Below, one piece after another: positions 50,768 to 59,813 of a stretch of 64,000 bases of DNA. Below the pieces are notes generated by a model. It saw nothing but the letters and a program-made list of their open reading frames with translations. It had not been told where the DNA came from and did no database searches. Position numbers and translations under genes: made by a program. How positions within the stretch are numbered: position 1 is the stretch's first letter; every line of letters starts with the position of its first letter. The stretch is from assembly GCF_004365705.1 (NCBI RefSeq), contig NZ_SOBN01000001.1, forward strand, positions 1,938,555 to 2,002,554. The letters are read 5' to 3'. The stretch is from Streptomyces sp. 846.5 (GTDB lineage: Bacteria > Actinomycetota > Actinomycetes > Streptomycetales > Streptomycetaceae).

Positions 50768-52077
50768 AGATCTGGATCTTCAACCACTACGCGGCGCCCC
50801 CGGACTGCGCGGCCGGCACCCGGCACTACGACCTCGGCCGGGCGCTGGTCTCGGCAGGACACGAGATCACCGTGTTCGCCAGCAGCTTCAACCACTTCAG
50901 CAGACGCGAGGAGCGGCTCGCCCCCGGCCGGAACACGGCCGTCCGCGATGTCGACGGCGTCCGGTTCCTGTGGGTCCGCACCCTCCCGTACACCGGCAAC
51001 GGATACCGCCGGTTCCTCAACATGTGCAGCTACGCCGTACGCGTACTGCCCGCCCAGCGGGACCTGGACCGGCCCGACGTCATCGTCGGCTCCAGCGTCC
51101 ACCCCGCCGCGGTACTCGCCGCCTGGCTCGCCTCGCGTCGCCGTGGCGCCCGCTTCGTCGTCGAGGTACGCGATCTGTGGCCGCAGACCCTGATCGACAT
51201 GGGCGTGCTGCGCGCAGGCGGAATCCCCGCCCGGGTGCTGCGGCTGGCCGAGTCGTTCTGCTACCGGCGCGCGTCCGCGGTGATCTGCCTGCTGCCAGGG
51301 GCGGCCGCCTATCTCAGGGCCCGCGGCGTCGCGCCCGACCGGATCCACTACGTGCCCAACGGCATCAGCGACCTTCCCCCCGCCGCCGATGACGATCCGT
51401 CGCTCCCGCCGAACCTTCGCGAGCACGCGCCGCACGTCACCGAACTGATCGACCGGATCAGGGGCCTGCGCGCACAAGGATGCCTCACCGCCGGATACGT
51501 CGGCTCGCACGGCCCCGCCAATGCCCTCGACACCATCGTCGCCGCCGCGGCCCGGCTGCACGACGCCGGGCGGCCGCCGGTCGTCGCCGTGCTGGTCGGT
51601 GACGGGCCGCAGAAAGCCGCCTGCCGCAGGCTCGCGGACGAACTGGGCGTCGACAACGTGCTGTTCTGGCCCCCCGTGCCGAAGAGCGCTGTTCCGGCCG
51701 TGCTGGCCGAACTGGACGTGACGCTGTTCTGCCTGCGCGACGTCGCGGTCTTCCGCTACGGCCTGAGCAGCAACAAACTGTTCGACTACCTGGCCTGCGG
51801 CAAGCCCGTGCTGTTCGCCAGCAACGCCCCGGGCGGACCGGTGCGTGAGTCCGGCGGCGGGATGTGCGTACCGGCCGAGTCGCCGGCCGCCATCGCCGAA
51901 GCACTGACCGCGCTGGCCGCGATGAGCGAGCACGAGCGCGAGACGATCGGGCAGCGCGGCCGCACCTGGGTCTACCGGCACCACGGAACGACCGCCCTGG
52001 CCATGGCATTCCTCGCCGCGGTCGGTCAACCGGCCGCGGCCGGCCCGACGAACGCCAAGGCGGAGGCACCGCGGTGA
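50764..52077 (+). CDS. GT4 glycosyltransferase, WbuB-like
   Basis: This 437-residue enzyme starts at ATG 50764, overlapping the epimerase stop. MKIWIFNHYAAPPDCAAGTR is the characteristic start of WbuB-type transferases that add N-acetyl-fucosamine-like sugars. ARFVVEVRDLWPQTLIDMGV, VLVGDGPQKAACRRLADELG, YGLSSNKLFDYLACGKPVLF and GPVRESGGGMCVP complete the pattern. It probably adds an amino sugar to the lipid-linked unit. The tail overlaps the acetyltransferase start. Confidence 0.93.
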   Translation: MKIWIFNHYAAPPDCAAGTRHYDLGRALVSAGHEITVFASSFNHFSRREERLAPGRNTAVRDVDGVRFLWVRTLPYTGNGYRRFLNMCSYAVRVLPAQRDLDRPDVIVGSSVHPAAVLAAWLASRRRGARFVVEVRDLWPQTLIDMGVLRAGGIPARVLRLAESFCYRRASAVICLLPGAAAYLRARGVAPDRIHYVPNGISDLPPAADDDPSLPPNLREHAPHVTELIDRIRGLRAQGCLTAGYVGSHGPANALDTIVAAAARLHDAGRPPVVAVLVGDGPQKAACRRLADELGVDNVLFWPPVPKSAVPAVLAELDVTLFCLRDVAVFRYGLSSNKLFDYLACGKPVLFASNAPGGPVRESGGGMCVPAESPAAIAEALTALAAMSEHERETIGQRGRTWVYRHHGTTALAMAFLAAVGQPAAAGPTNAKAEAPR

Positions 52078-52685
52078 CACTCCATATCGTGGGTGCGGGC
52101 GGATTCGGCCGTGAGACGCTGGACGCCGTACGGCGGTCGGCGACGACGCCAGAGGTGGTCTTCGTCGACGAACACCCGGCCGCCACGCAGGTGAACGGCT
52201 GCCCGGTCCTGCAGCCGGACCGCCTGCACCTGGCGGTACCGGACCAGCACGAGTTCGTGGTCGCGATCGCCGACCCCGCGGTACGGCGCCGGCTTGCCGA
52301 CCGGTTCGAGGACCGGGGCGTGCGGCCGGCGACCGTGATCGACCCATCGGCCGTGGTCTCCGCCGGGGCCACGATCGGGCCGGGCTGCGTGGTACTGGGC
52401 CAGGCATTCGTCTCCACCGGCACCGTCCTGGGCGCCCACGTCCAGGTCAACTACCACGCCAGCGTCGGTCATGACACGGTGCTGGAGGACTTCGTGACGA
52501 TTCTTCCGGGAGCCAACATCGCCGGCAGCGTGACCATCGGCGCAGCGTCAACGGTCGGCACCAACGCCGCGGTCCTCCAAGGCCGGCGGATCGGCCCGCG
52601 CGCGACCGTCGGCGCCGCGGCGCTGGTGACCCGCGATGTGGCCGCCGGTCACCTCGTCATCGGCCTGCCCGCCCGACCACGTTGA
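52074..52685 (+). CDS. NeuD/PglD-family sugar O/N-acetyltransferase
   Basis: The 203-residue protein starts at GTG 52074 (GGAGG upstream, GTGA overlap). An N-terminal Rossmann-like half (LHIVGAGGFGRETLDAVRRS) precedes a left-handed beta-helix of hexapeptide repeats (TIGPGCVVLGQAFVSTGTVL, ASTVGTNAAVLQGRRIGPRA, VTRDVAAGHLVIGLPAR). This is the NeuD/PglD architecture. PglD acetylates the 4-amino group of UDP-sugars to finish UDP-diacetamido-bacillosamine, and the partner dehydratase and aminotransferase are in the cluster. Confidence 0.92.
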   Translation: MTLHIVGAGGFGRETLDAVRRSATTPEVVFVDEHPAATQVNGCPVLQPDRLHLAVPDQHEFVVAIADPAVRRRLADRFEDRGVRPATVIDPSAVVSAGATIGPGCVVLGQAFVSTGTVLGAHVQVNYHASVGHDTVLEDFVTILPGANIAGSVTIGAASTVGTNAAVLQGRRIGPRATVGAAALVTRDVAAGHLVIGLPARPR

Positions 52686-52735
52686 CCCGCCTGCGCACCC
52701 GCCGCGGGCCGCCCACCGGTCCGCCGGCGTCCGGG

Positions 52736-54061
52736 TCACCCAGCCGGGACCACGGCCGGGGCAGCCGGGGTCCCGCTGCCCAACGCCAGGCGGGGCACGC
52801 CGCGCCACAGGAGCGGATCGGTCACCGACCTACCGTCCAGCAACGCGGCGACACCGGGCAGATCCGCCGGCCCGATCCGGGCGTACTCCCGGTGATCCGC
52901 CTGCACGATCGCGACATCGCACGGTTCGCCCAGGTGGTAGGGGTGCAGGCCGAGCGCGGCCAGTTCGGCGTCGTCGTACAGCGGATCGTGCACAAGCGGG
53001 ACCGCGCCCTGCTCGGCCAGCGCACGCACCACCGGCAGCGCCCCGGTGAACGCCGTCTCCTTCACCCCGCCGCGGTAGGCGACGCCGAGCACCGCGGCGC
53101 GCCGGCCGCGCAGACCTCCGGCCAGGTCGGACAGCAGTCCCACCGCCCTGGCCGGCATCGCGTCGTTGATCTCGCGGGCCAGCAACGGCAGCCGGGCAGC
53201 CGGATCACCGGCCGCGTACAACCACGGGTAGACCGGGATGCAGTGCCCGCCCACGGCGATCCCCGGGCGGTGCAGATGGCTGTACGGCTGGCTGTTCGCC
53301 GCCTCGATGATCGGCAGCAGGTCCAGCCCCGCGTCCTGCGCGAAACAGGCGAACTCGTTGGCCAGCGCGATGTTGACGTCGCGATAGGTGGTCTCGGCCA
53401 GCTTGGCCATCTCGGCGGCCTCGGCCGAGCCCAGGTCCCAGACCCCGTTCGGCCGCCGCAGATCGGGCCGCTCGTCGAACCGCAGCGTGCCGGCGTAGAA
53501 CGCTGCCGCACACTCACCCGAGGCCCGGTCGATGCCGCCGACCAGCTTGGGATAGCGGGCCAGATCGGCGAAGACGCTTCCGCTGGAGACCCGTTCCGGG
53601 CTGTGGCAGACGCTGAAATCGGTCCCCGGACGCAACCCCGAGGCGGCCGCGAGCCGCGGCGTGATCCGGCGCCGGGTGGTGTGCACGGGCAGCGTCGTCT
53701 CCACGACCACCAGGGACCCGGGGCGCAGACCGGCACCGACCGCGTCCACCGCCGCGTCGAGCGCGCGATAGTCGGGCCGCCGGTCGGCACCGATGACCAG
53801 GGGCACCACGATGACGACCACGTCGCTACCGGCGGCCGCCACTGTGGCGTCGGTGGTGGCCCGAAGCCGGCCTTGGCTCCTGGCCTCGGCCAAGCGGCCG
53901 GACAGCCCCGGCTCACCGGGGAAGGGCGGCCGCCCCGCCATGACCTCTGCCACCACTCGCGCACTGATGTCGGCGCCGGTCACCCGGTGTCCCGCCGCCG
54001 CGAAGGTCACCGCAAGCGGCAACCCGATCTTGCCCAGACCCACCACCGTGACCACGGCCAT
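52736..54061 (-). CDS. wecC: UDP-N-acetyl-hexosamine 6-dehydrogenase (WecC/WbpA type)
   Basis: This 441-residue enzyme oxidises C6 of a UDP-HexNAc to the uronic acid in two NAD-dependent steps. It starts at ATG 54061, one base inside the previous stop. VVTVVGLGKIGLPLAVTFAA is the nucleotide fold; Lys220 and Asn230 lie in AEMAKLAETTYRDVNIALAN; the catalytic Cys274 is in GGHCIPVYPWLY. Its neighbour is the Gfo/Idh/MocA gene, as in WbpA-WbpB pairs. Whether it takes UDP-GlcNAc or UDP-ManNAc is not visible. Confidence 0.93.
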   Translation of the reverse strand: MAVVTVVGLGKIGLPLAVTFAAAGHRVTGADISARVVAEVMAGRPPFPGEPGLSGRLAEARSQGRLRATTDATVAAAGSDVVVIVVPLVIGADRRPDYRALDAAVDAVGAGLRPGSLVVVETTLPVHTTRRRITPRLAAASGLRPGTDFSVCHSPERVSSGSVFADLARYPKLVGGIDRASGECAAAFYAGTLRFDERPDLRRPNGVWDLGSAEAAEMAKLAETTYRDVNIALANEFACFAQDAGLDLLPIIEAANSQPYSHLHRPGIAVGGHCIPVYPWLYAAGDPAARLPLLAREINDAMPARAVGLLSDLAGGLRGRRAAVLGVAYRGGVKETAFTGALPVVRALAEQGAVPLVHDPLYDDAELAALGLHPYHLGEPCDVAIVQADHREYARIGPADLPGVAALLDGRSVTDPLLWRGVPRLALGSGTPAAPAVVPAG

Positions 54062-55233
54062 CAAAACCACCGCCGTGATCCCGCAGCCGGCACGTAACCC
54101 GCCACCAGCATCGGCAGGGCCGCGGCCGGTGACTGCCCCGCGCCGAGCAGGGCCGCGGCTCGATCCGCGCCCGGCGGCGCCGGGACCAGGGCCGCAGCCC
54201 GGACCGAAGCGGGCCGGGCCGCGTCCACCGGGGCGGTGGCGGCCGGCACCTCGACCATGGCCGCCGGGTGCGTCAGAATCGCCGCTGTCACGTCCATCAC
54301 CTCCGCACCTGCCTGCATCGGCACCACGTCGCCCGCTCCAGCCGCGTGTCCTCGCACGGCGGCCACGAATCCCTCCAGTTCCGCCACCAGCGGCTCCGGT
54401 CCCACCGGCTCGAACCGGTCGGCGCGGCTGCCCGGCAGTGGCACCCGCCCACCGCGGCCCGGCATGGCCCCGCTCTGTTCGTGGCCGTAGAACCACAACG
54501 TTCCGTTGAGCAAGTCGCCACGCAGGCAGCCGAGTTCCCCCGTCACGGTGATCTGCCGCCGCTTGACCGGGGAGAGCCAGTTGACCAGGTGGTTGACCAC
54601 CGTGCCGTCCTGCAGGACGCCGACCACCGCGGCCAGGTCCTCATGGCCGCTGGCACCGGCCACCTGGCTGGTCACCGCCGACACCTTCACGTACGGCGCC
54701 CCGGCGATCCACCGGGTCAGATCGATGTCGTGGCTGGCCAGGTCCAAGATCACCCCGACGTCGCGGATCCGCCGCGGGTACGGCCCCTGGCGGCTCGTGG
54801 TGATCTGCAGCACCGTGCCGACCTCACCGGTACCGATCCGCTCCCGCAGGGCACGCACCACCGGGTTGAACCGCTCGATGTGCCCGACACAGCCGACCAG
54901 AGCAGCTCGCTCGAAGTCCGCCGCCAGCATGCGAGCCTCGTCCGCGCTGGCCGCCAGCGGCTTCTCGATCAGCGTGTGCACCCCCGCCGCGGCCAGGCGG
55001 CTGCCGATGGCCGCATGCATCAGCGTGGGCGCGGCCACCACGCACAGGTCCAGATCCAACTCCAACAACCGGTCCAGATCCGGAAAAACCGGCACGCCGC
55101 CCACCATCGGGCCGGCACCCGGATCCGGATCGCAGGCCCCGACCAGGCGCACACCCGCCAGCGCGGACAGGACCCGGGCGTGGTGCCGCCCCATGCTGCC
55201 CAGTCCGACCACCCCGGCCCGCAGTACGCTCAT
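54061..55233 (-). CDS. Gfo/Idh/MocA oxidoreductase (WbpB/WlbA-like)
   Basis: The 390-residue dehydrogenase has the Rossmann start RAGVVGLGSMGRHHARVLSA, the EKPLA strand-turn (VHTLIEKPLAASADE) and the HDIDLTRW helix of the family. The C-terminal ~70 residues are an Ala/Pro extension. In WbpA/B/E/D pathways the corresponding enzyme oxidises C3 of UDP-GlcNAcA to the 3-keto sugar, which an aminotransferase then converts. It sits directly between the 6-dehydrogenase and an aminotransferase gene, the same gene order as in those pathways. Confidence 0.88.
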   Translation of the reverse strand: MSVLRAGVVGLGSMGRHHARVLSALAGVRLVGACDPDPGAGPMVGGVPVFPDLDRLLELDLDLCVVAAPTLMHAAIGSRLAAAGVHTLIEKPLAASADEARMLAADFERAALVGCVGHIERFNPVVRALRERIGTGEVGTVLQITTSRQGPYPRRIRDVGVILDLASHDIDLTRWIAGAPYVKVSAVTSQVAGASGHEDLAAVVGVLQDGTVVNHLVNWLSPVKRRQITVTGELGCLRGDLLNGTLWFYGHEQSGAMPGRGGRVPLPGSRADRFEPVGPEPLVAELEGFVAAVRGHAAGAGDVVPMQAGAEVMDVTAAILTHPAAMVEVPAATAPVDAARPASVRAAALVPAPPGADRAAALLGAGQSPAAALPMLVAGYVPAAGSRRWF

Positions 55234-56471
55234 CGCTCACCGGCCAGTTCCGGCACGTCCACGGCCTGCGGCGACGGAAGCGCCCCCGCGAGCGAGCGGC
55301 CCAGCGGAGGGGCGCCGGCTGGCGCTGCCGTAGTTCCCGGCACCGTGGTCGCCCGGCCGACCGCGGCGATCACCGCATCCGCGATCTCAGCCACCTCCGC
55401 CTCGGTCAGCCGGTGGTGCACCGGGAGGGACACCATCGCCTCCGCGACAGCCTCGGTGACCGGCAGCACGGGCCGCACCCCCAAGGCGTGGGCGCCGCAC
55501 GCGCCGTCGGCGAAGACCGGTTGCCGGTGCACCGGCGGGAAATAGATCCGCGCCTCGATGCCCCGGCTGAGCAGGTCGGCCAGCACCTGGTCCCGGATGC
55601 CCGGAAGCAGACACGTGTACAGCAACCAGGTGCCTTGCACTTGGGGGGCCCGGTACGGTGTCGCCAGGCCTGCCAGCCCGGAAAGCCGCCGGGTCAGCGA
55701 TCCCGCGATCACCCGCTTCCGCTCCAGGATTCCGTCCAGTCGGCGCAGTTGGACCCGGCCGATCGCGGCCTGCATCTCCGTCAGGCGCCAGTTGTGGCCA
55801 AGACTCTCGTGCCGGTACAGCCGGGTCTGGCCGTGGTTGCGCAGCAGCATCAGCCGCTCGGCGATGCCCGGATCGTCGGTCAGCACGATGCCGCCCTCTC
55901 CGGTGGTGATGTTCTTGGTCGGCGTGAAGCTGAACATGGCCGAGCGGCCGAAGGTACCCACCGGCCGGTCCCGGTACCCGGCGCCGGCCGCCTGCGCGGC
56001 GTCCTCCAGCAGCACGACGCCACGCTCGGCGCACACCTGCGCCAGCGCGTCCAGGTCGCCGGGTTGTCCGCCGTAGTGCACGGTCAGCACGGCCCGGGTC
56101 GCGGGGGTGATCCGGGCCGCGACCGACACCGGGTCCAGGTTGAACGTGCGCGGGTCGATGTCGGCGAACACCGGAGTGGCCCCGACATGCCGCACCGCGG
56201 TCGCGGTGGCGATGAACGTCATCGACGGAACGATCACCTCGTCACCGGGGCCGATGCCCTCGGCGAGCAGCATCGCGGCCAGCGCGCACGTCCCGGTGCA
56301 GAAGGTCACGCCGAACCCCGCCTGGTGCCGGTCGGCGAACTCCCGTCCGAAGGCCTCGTTCTCCGGGCCGTTGGTCAGCGTGCCGCTGCGCAACACCCGG
56401 CGCACGGCATCCAGTTCCTCCTCGCCGAGTTCGGGGCGGCTGAGCCGGATTCGGACGTCGTTGTCAGGCAT
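55230..56471 (-). CDS. DegT/DnrJ/EryC1 sugar aminotransferase
   Basis: This 413-residue PLP enzyme starts at ATG 56471 (AGAGGA upstream; an earlier frame is unlikely). VPSMTFIATATAVRHVGATP, Asp157 in LLEDAAQAAGAG, the PLP-binding Lys186 in FTPTKNITTGEGGI and NHGQTRLYRHESLGHNWRLT identify the family. It overlaps the initiating transferase gene and lies one gene away from the 4,6-dehydratase, so it may aminate the 4-keto sugar (PglE-like) or the 3-keto uronic acid (WbpE-like). A second enzyme of this family is fused at 62004. Confidence 0.92.
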   Translation of the reverse strand: MPDNDVRIRLSRPELGEEELDAVRRVLRSGTLTNGPENEAFGREFADRHQAGFGVTFCTGTCALAAMLLAEGIGPGDEVIVPSMTFIATATAVRHVGATPVFADIDPRTFNLDPVSVAARITPATRAVLTVHYGGQPGDLDALAQVCAERGVVLLEDAAQAAGAGYRDRPVGTFGRSAMFSFTPTKNITTGEGGIVLTDDPGIAERLMLLRNHGQTRLYRHESLGHNWRLTEMQAAIGRVQLRRLDGILERKRVIAGSLTRRLSGLAGLATPYRAPQVQGTWLLYTCLLPGIRDQVLADLLSRGIEARIYFPPVHRQPVFADGACGAHALGVRPVLPVTEAVAEAMVSLPVHHRLTEAEVAEIADAVIAAVGRATTVPGTTAAPAGAPPLGRSLAGALPSPQAVDVPELAGER

Positions 56472-57126
56472 CTGAGTGCATCCTCTCTGGTCTGCGGGCA
56501 ATGGGATCGGCGTCGTGGCTGACGGTCGTACCGCCATGGGCCAGCACCGCCCAGACGGTGAGCAGCAAGATGGTCAGATCGAGCCGCAGGCTCTGATGGC
56601 GCACGTAGCGCAGATCCCATTCGATCCGCTCCGGCCAGCCCAGCTGCTGCCGGCCGTGCACCTGCGCCAGCCCGGTCAGGCCGGGCACGGCCCGCAGCCG
56701 CTCCCGCTGCCGATCCGTGTACCGGCGCACCTGGTAGGGAAGCGTGGGCCGCGGCCCGATCAGGCTCATCTCCCCCCGCAGCACGTTCAGCAGCTGTGGC
56801 AGCTCGTCCAGGGACAGGCGGCGCAGCACCCGGCCGACCGTGGTCACCTGAGCGAGGTCACCGCCGTCGGGCAGGCCGGGCTCGCCCACGACGTTCCCTA
56901 TGGTGCGCAGTTTCCACAGCATGAAGGGGCGGCCGTCGTGGCCGACCCGCTGCTGGCGGAACAACGCCGGCCTGCCGTGCGCGAGCAGGTGCGCCGCCGC
57001 CGCGGCCGCGCACAGCACAGCGGCCGGCACCACGATCAGACACACCACGACCAGGTCCAGTAACCGCTTGCCGCGGTAGGGCGAGGCAAGCGCCACGTGC
57101 TGCTCGGGCACGGTCGGGGCGATCAC
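56464..57126 (-). CDS. Initiating polyprenyl-phosphate sugar-1-phosphate transferase
   Basis: The 220-residue bacterial sugar transferase has one hydrophobic segment (LLDLVVVCLIVVPAAVLCAA) after the KR motif of the reentrant helix, then HGRPALFRQQRVGHDGRPF, LRRLSLDELPQLLNVLRGE and MSLIGPRPTLPYQVRRY. That is the conserved core of PglC/WcaJ-type enzymes. It is short and PglC-like (about 200 residues), so it probably transfers a HexNAc-type sugar phosphate to undecaprenyl phosphate to begin the repeat unit. GTG 57126 overlaps the dehydratase stop. Confidence 0.95.
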   Translation of the reverse strand: MIAPTVPEQHVALASPYRGKRLLDLVVVCLIVVPAAVLCAAAAAAHLLAHGRPALFRQQRVGHDGRPFMLWKLRTIGNVVGEPGLPDGGDLAQVTTVGRVLRRLSLDELPQLLNVLRGEMSLIGPRPTLPYQVRRYTDRQRERLRAVPGLTGLAQVHGRQQLGWPERIEWDLRYVRHQSLRLDLTILLLTVWAVLAHGGTTVSHDADPIARRPERMHSDA

Positions 57127-58934
57127 CGGCCGACCCCTGTTCGTCCGGGCGACGGCGCGGAAAGCGGCGAGGGAATCGAAGCGGTGGCGGCTGCGCCGGC
57201 CAGGGCCGCGCGCACTGTGTCGGGGTCGGCCAATGCGTCCAGCCCGGTCACCTCAGCAGGCTCCAGCGGTGGCACCGGTACCTGCCTGACCAGCGGATGG
57301 CGCGGCCGGTGGTCCGCTTCCCCGGCTCCGAGCAGATCCTCGGTCAGCTTCTCGCCCGGTCTCAGCCCGGTGAACACGATCTCCACCCGGTGCGACGCCG
57401 CCGCCGCCATCCGGCGTGCCAGATCGGCGATCCGAATCTGCTCCCCCATGTCCAGCACGAGCACCTCACCGCTGCGGCCGACGGCCACGGCTTGGAGCGT
57501 GAGCTGCACGGCCTCGGTGGCTGTCATGAAGTACCGGGCGACCTGCGGATGCGTCACCGTGACCGGGCCGCCCGCAGCGATCTGCGCGGACAGTGAGCCG
57601 AGCAGCGAACCCCGGCTGCCCAGCACATTCCCGAACCTGACGGAGACCCAGGTCCCCGGCGCCGGGCCGGCTCGGTGCGCGGTGAGCCGTTCGGCGATCC
57701 GCTTCGACGTGCCGAGGACGCTCACCGGGTCCGCGGCCTTGTCGGTGGAGATGTTGACGAACGACCGGACACCGTGGGCGGCGGCCGCCTCCAGCACGTT
57801 CAGCGTGCCGATCACGTTCGTCTTCAGCGCCTCGCCGGGGTACCGCTCCAGCAGCGGCAGATGCTTAACCGCCGCCGCATGGAACACGATCTCCGGCCGC
57901 GCGTGGGCGAAGACCTCCTGGATCCTTGCAGCGTCCCTGATATCAGCGAGCACGGTCTCGTCGGAGTCGAGCAGTGCGCGGCCGTGCAGGGCGAGTTGGA
58001 CTGCATGCAGAGCCGATTCGTCCCGGTCCAGCATCACCAGTGACGCCGGGCCCAGCCGGTGCAACTGGCGGCACAGCTCCGCCCCGATCGAACCTCCGGC
58101 ACCGGTGACCAGGATCCGGCGCCCGGCGAAGTGCGCGGCCGCCGACGTCAGATCCAGGCAGACCTCCTCGCGGCCCAGCAGGTGCGTGATGCGCGGGTCG
58201 CGGACCCCGTCGATCCGCGCGGAACCGGTGACCAGTTCGTCGATCGGGGGGATCACCTTGGCGATCAGACCTGCCGCTTCGGCGGCTGTCACCAGCTCCC
58301 TGATGAGCCGTCCGTCACCGCGGCCACCGGCGATCGCGACCACCATGACTGTGGCCCCGGTCTCGGCGGCCACCTCGGCGATCCGCTCCCGGCCGCCGCG
58401 TACCGGCACGCCGCAGACCCGCAGCCGGCGTTTGCCGGGATCGTCGTCCAACAGGGCCATGGGCCGATACCGGGCGCCGCGTTGACTGATCAGCCGGTGC
58501 ACCAGCTGCGTGCCCGCGCTGCCGGCACCGAACACAATCACTTTGACCGCAGCCGGCGCGGGCCGCTTCGGCCTGCGCCGGACGGCCGCGATCGTGGACC
58601 GCTCAGTGATCATCCCCAGCACGCCGACCACGGCCGCGATCAGGGCCTCGGCCGGCCTGCCGCCCACCAGCGGGAGCCGCGGGACACTCACCATGACGAT
58701 TCCGGCGAGCGCACCGGAAGCCGCCACCGCGCCCAACTCCGCGCCGCTCCCGGGCTGGAACCGACCGGAGTACAACCCGCACACAGCGCCGGCCAGGACC
58801 GCGACCACGCAGGTGGCGACGCAGGCGACACCCAGATCGCCGGGGGCGGCGAGCAGACCGGCACCGCCCCTCAGGGCCAGTCCGGCAATCAACAGGCCAC
58901 CGGCCCAAGCGGTGGCATCAGCAGCGCCGCGCAC
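57123..58934 (-). CDS. Membrane-bound NDP-sugar 4,6-dehydratase (CapD/PglF/WbpM type)
   Basis: The 603-residue protein starts at GTG 58934, with GAGGG six bases upstream; codons farther up have low third-position GC. Four membrane segments come first (WAGGLLIAGLALRGG, VACVATCVVAVLAGAVCGL, then two more), followed by a cofactor-linked Rossmann region (VKVIVFGAGSAGTQLVHRL) and the catalytic SDR domain (ILVTGAGGSIGAELCRQLHR, FVNISTDKAADPVSVLGTSK, FGNVLGSRGSLL). Long enzymes of this family make UDP-4-keto-6-deoxy-GlcNAc. It supplies the aminotransferase and NeuD/PglD-like acetyltransferase of the cluster. Confidence 0.95.
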   Translation of the reverse strand: MRGAADATAWAGGLLIAGLALRGGAGLLAAPGDLGVACVATCVVAVLAGAVCGLYSGRFQPGSGAELGAVAASGALAGIVMVSVPRLPLVGGRPAEALIAAVVGVLGMITERSTIAAVRRRPKRPAPAAVKVIVFGAGSAGTQLVHRLISQRGARYRPMALLDDDPGKRRLRVCGVPVRGGRERIAEVAAETGATVMVVAIAGGRGDGRLIRELVTAAEAAGLIAKVIPPIDELVTGSARIDGVRDPRITHLLGREEVCLDLTSAAAHFAGRRILVTGAGGSIGAELCRQLHRLGPASLVMLDRDESALHAVQLALHGRALLDSDETVLADIRDAARIQEVFAHARPEIVFHAAAVKHLPLLERYPGEALKTNVIGTLNVLEAAAAHGVRSFVNISTDKAADPVSVLGTSKRIAERLTAHRAGPAPGTWVSVRFGNVLGSRGSLLGSLSAQIAAGGPVTVTHPQVARYFMTATEAVQLTLQAVAVGRSGEVLVLDMGEQIRIADLARRMAAAASHRVEIVFTGLRPGEKLTEDLLGAGEADHRPRHPLVRQVPVPPLEPAEVTGLDALADPDTVRAALAGAAATASIPSPLSAPSPGRTGVGR

Positions 58935-59813
58935 CGCGCGCCCTCGGCATCGTGCGGCAAGGCGTGTCAGCCCGCCATTACTGGCGCAATCACCTTTCAA
59001 CTGTCCCGCGCATCCTTCGCTTTCCGCGGGTGTCCCTGTGGACACCGTGCTCGCGATGCATACACATTCGTGATGCGTAATCGAACGACTACGCGTCGCT
59101 CCCAGAGCATAGGAGCGGCGAACACCGGTCCCGGCGCAACCAGGACGCGTCCGGCGCGCTGCTCGGATCCGCCCCACCCACCGACCGGAGCCGGCGAGCC
59201 GCGCCGAACCGGACGGCGAGAGCCACCCCGTTTCGACGGGCCGGCTTCCAATGGCGCTCGCCACCACGCGGAAAGCAGGGCCGAGTTGACCCTTCGTGTA
59301 TGCAAATATCCGCCGCGCGGAAGGCAATTCACTGTGGGACATCCCTCGGGACCCCATTCATGAAAGCCCTGAATTCGCCTGTGCCGCAGTGCAGTTGGGG
59401 ATGAGCAACAGCAGCCCGGACGGCTTCCGGACGCGCGGTTCAGCACGGTGGCCCGATCCGCACGGCCCGGTCGCCGACTGCTCCGTCGCGCGTCCGCGGC
59501 GAGCGGACGTCGACCGTCCGCCCACCGGACCGCAGACCCTTGAAAGTGCGAAATCCGACTCGCGTCCGGGCGACGACGCTAACCAAAAACGACCACTTCA
59601 CTGCGGCGATCTCTTTCCGACCGCACCCGCGCCGGCCCGTCTCGACTCGGCGGACTGCCATGGGGCGCTCAGTGATTATCCCCAAGCAATTCGGATATGA
59701 CGCGCGGCGGCGGGGCGACATGACGTCATCGCGCAGTCGTGTGCCTACTATTCATCACGTACACAGTCCGTGACCATGTGCGACGAAAAGCACGCCGGGA
59801 GGGCGAGAAAGAC
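58935..59813. other. Gene-free divergent control region of the EPS cluster
   Basis: These ~880 bases separate the dehydratase operon (minus) from the tyrosine-kinase operon (plus). Frames here have poor codon bias, and no protein family is recognisable. The length suggests complex regulation of the cluster. The last bases contain the GGGAGG site of the kinase gene. Confidence 0.5.

Noticed and set aside
58059-59363. Plus-strand frame of 434 codons opposite the dehydratase
   Set aside because: Gln/His/Asp-rich shadow composition, no recognisable domain.
59296-59700. Small plus-strand frame in the EPS control region
   Set aside because: No ribosome site, mixed codon bias and no family resemblance; treated as non-coding control DNA.
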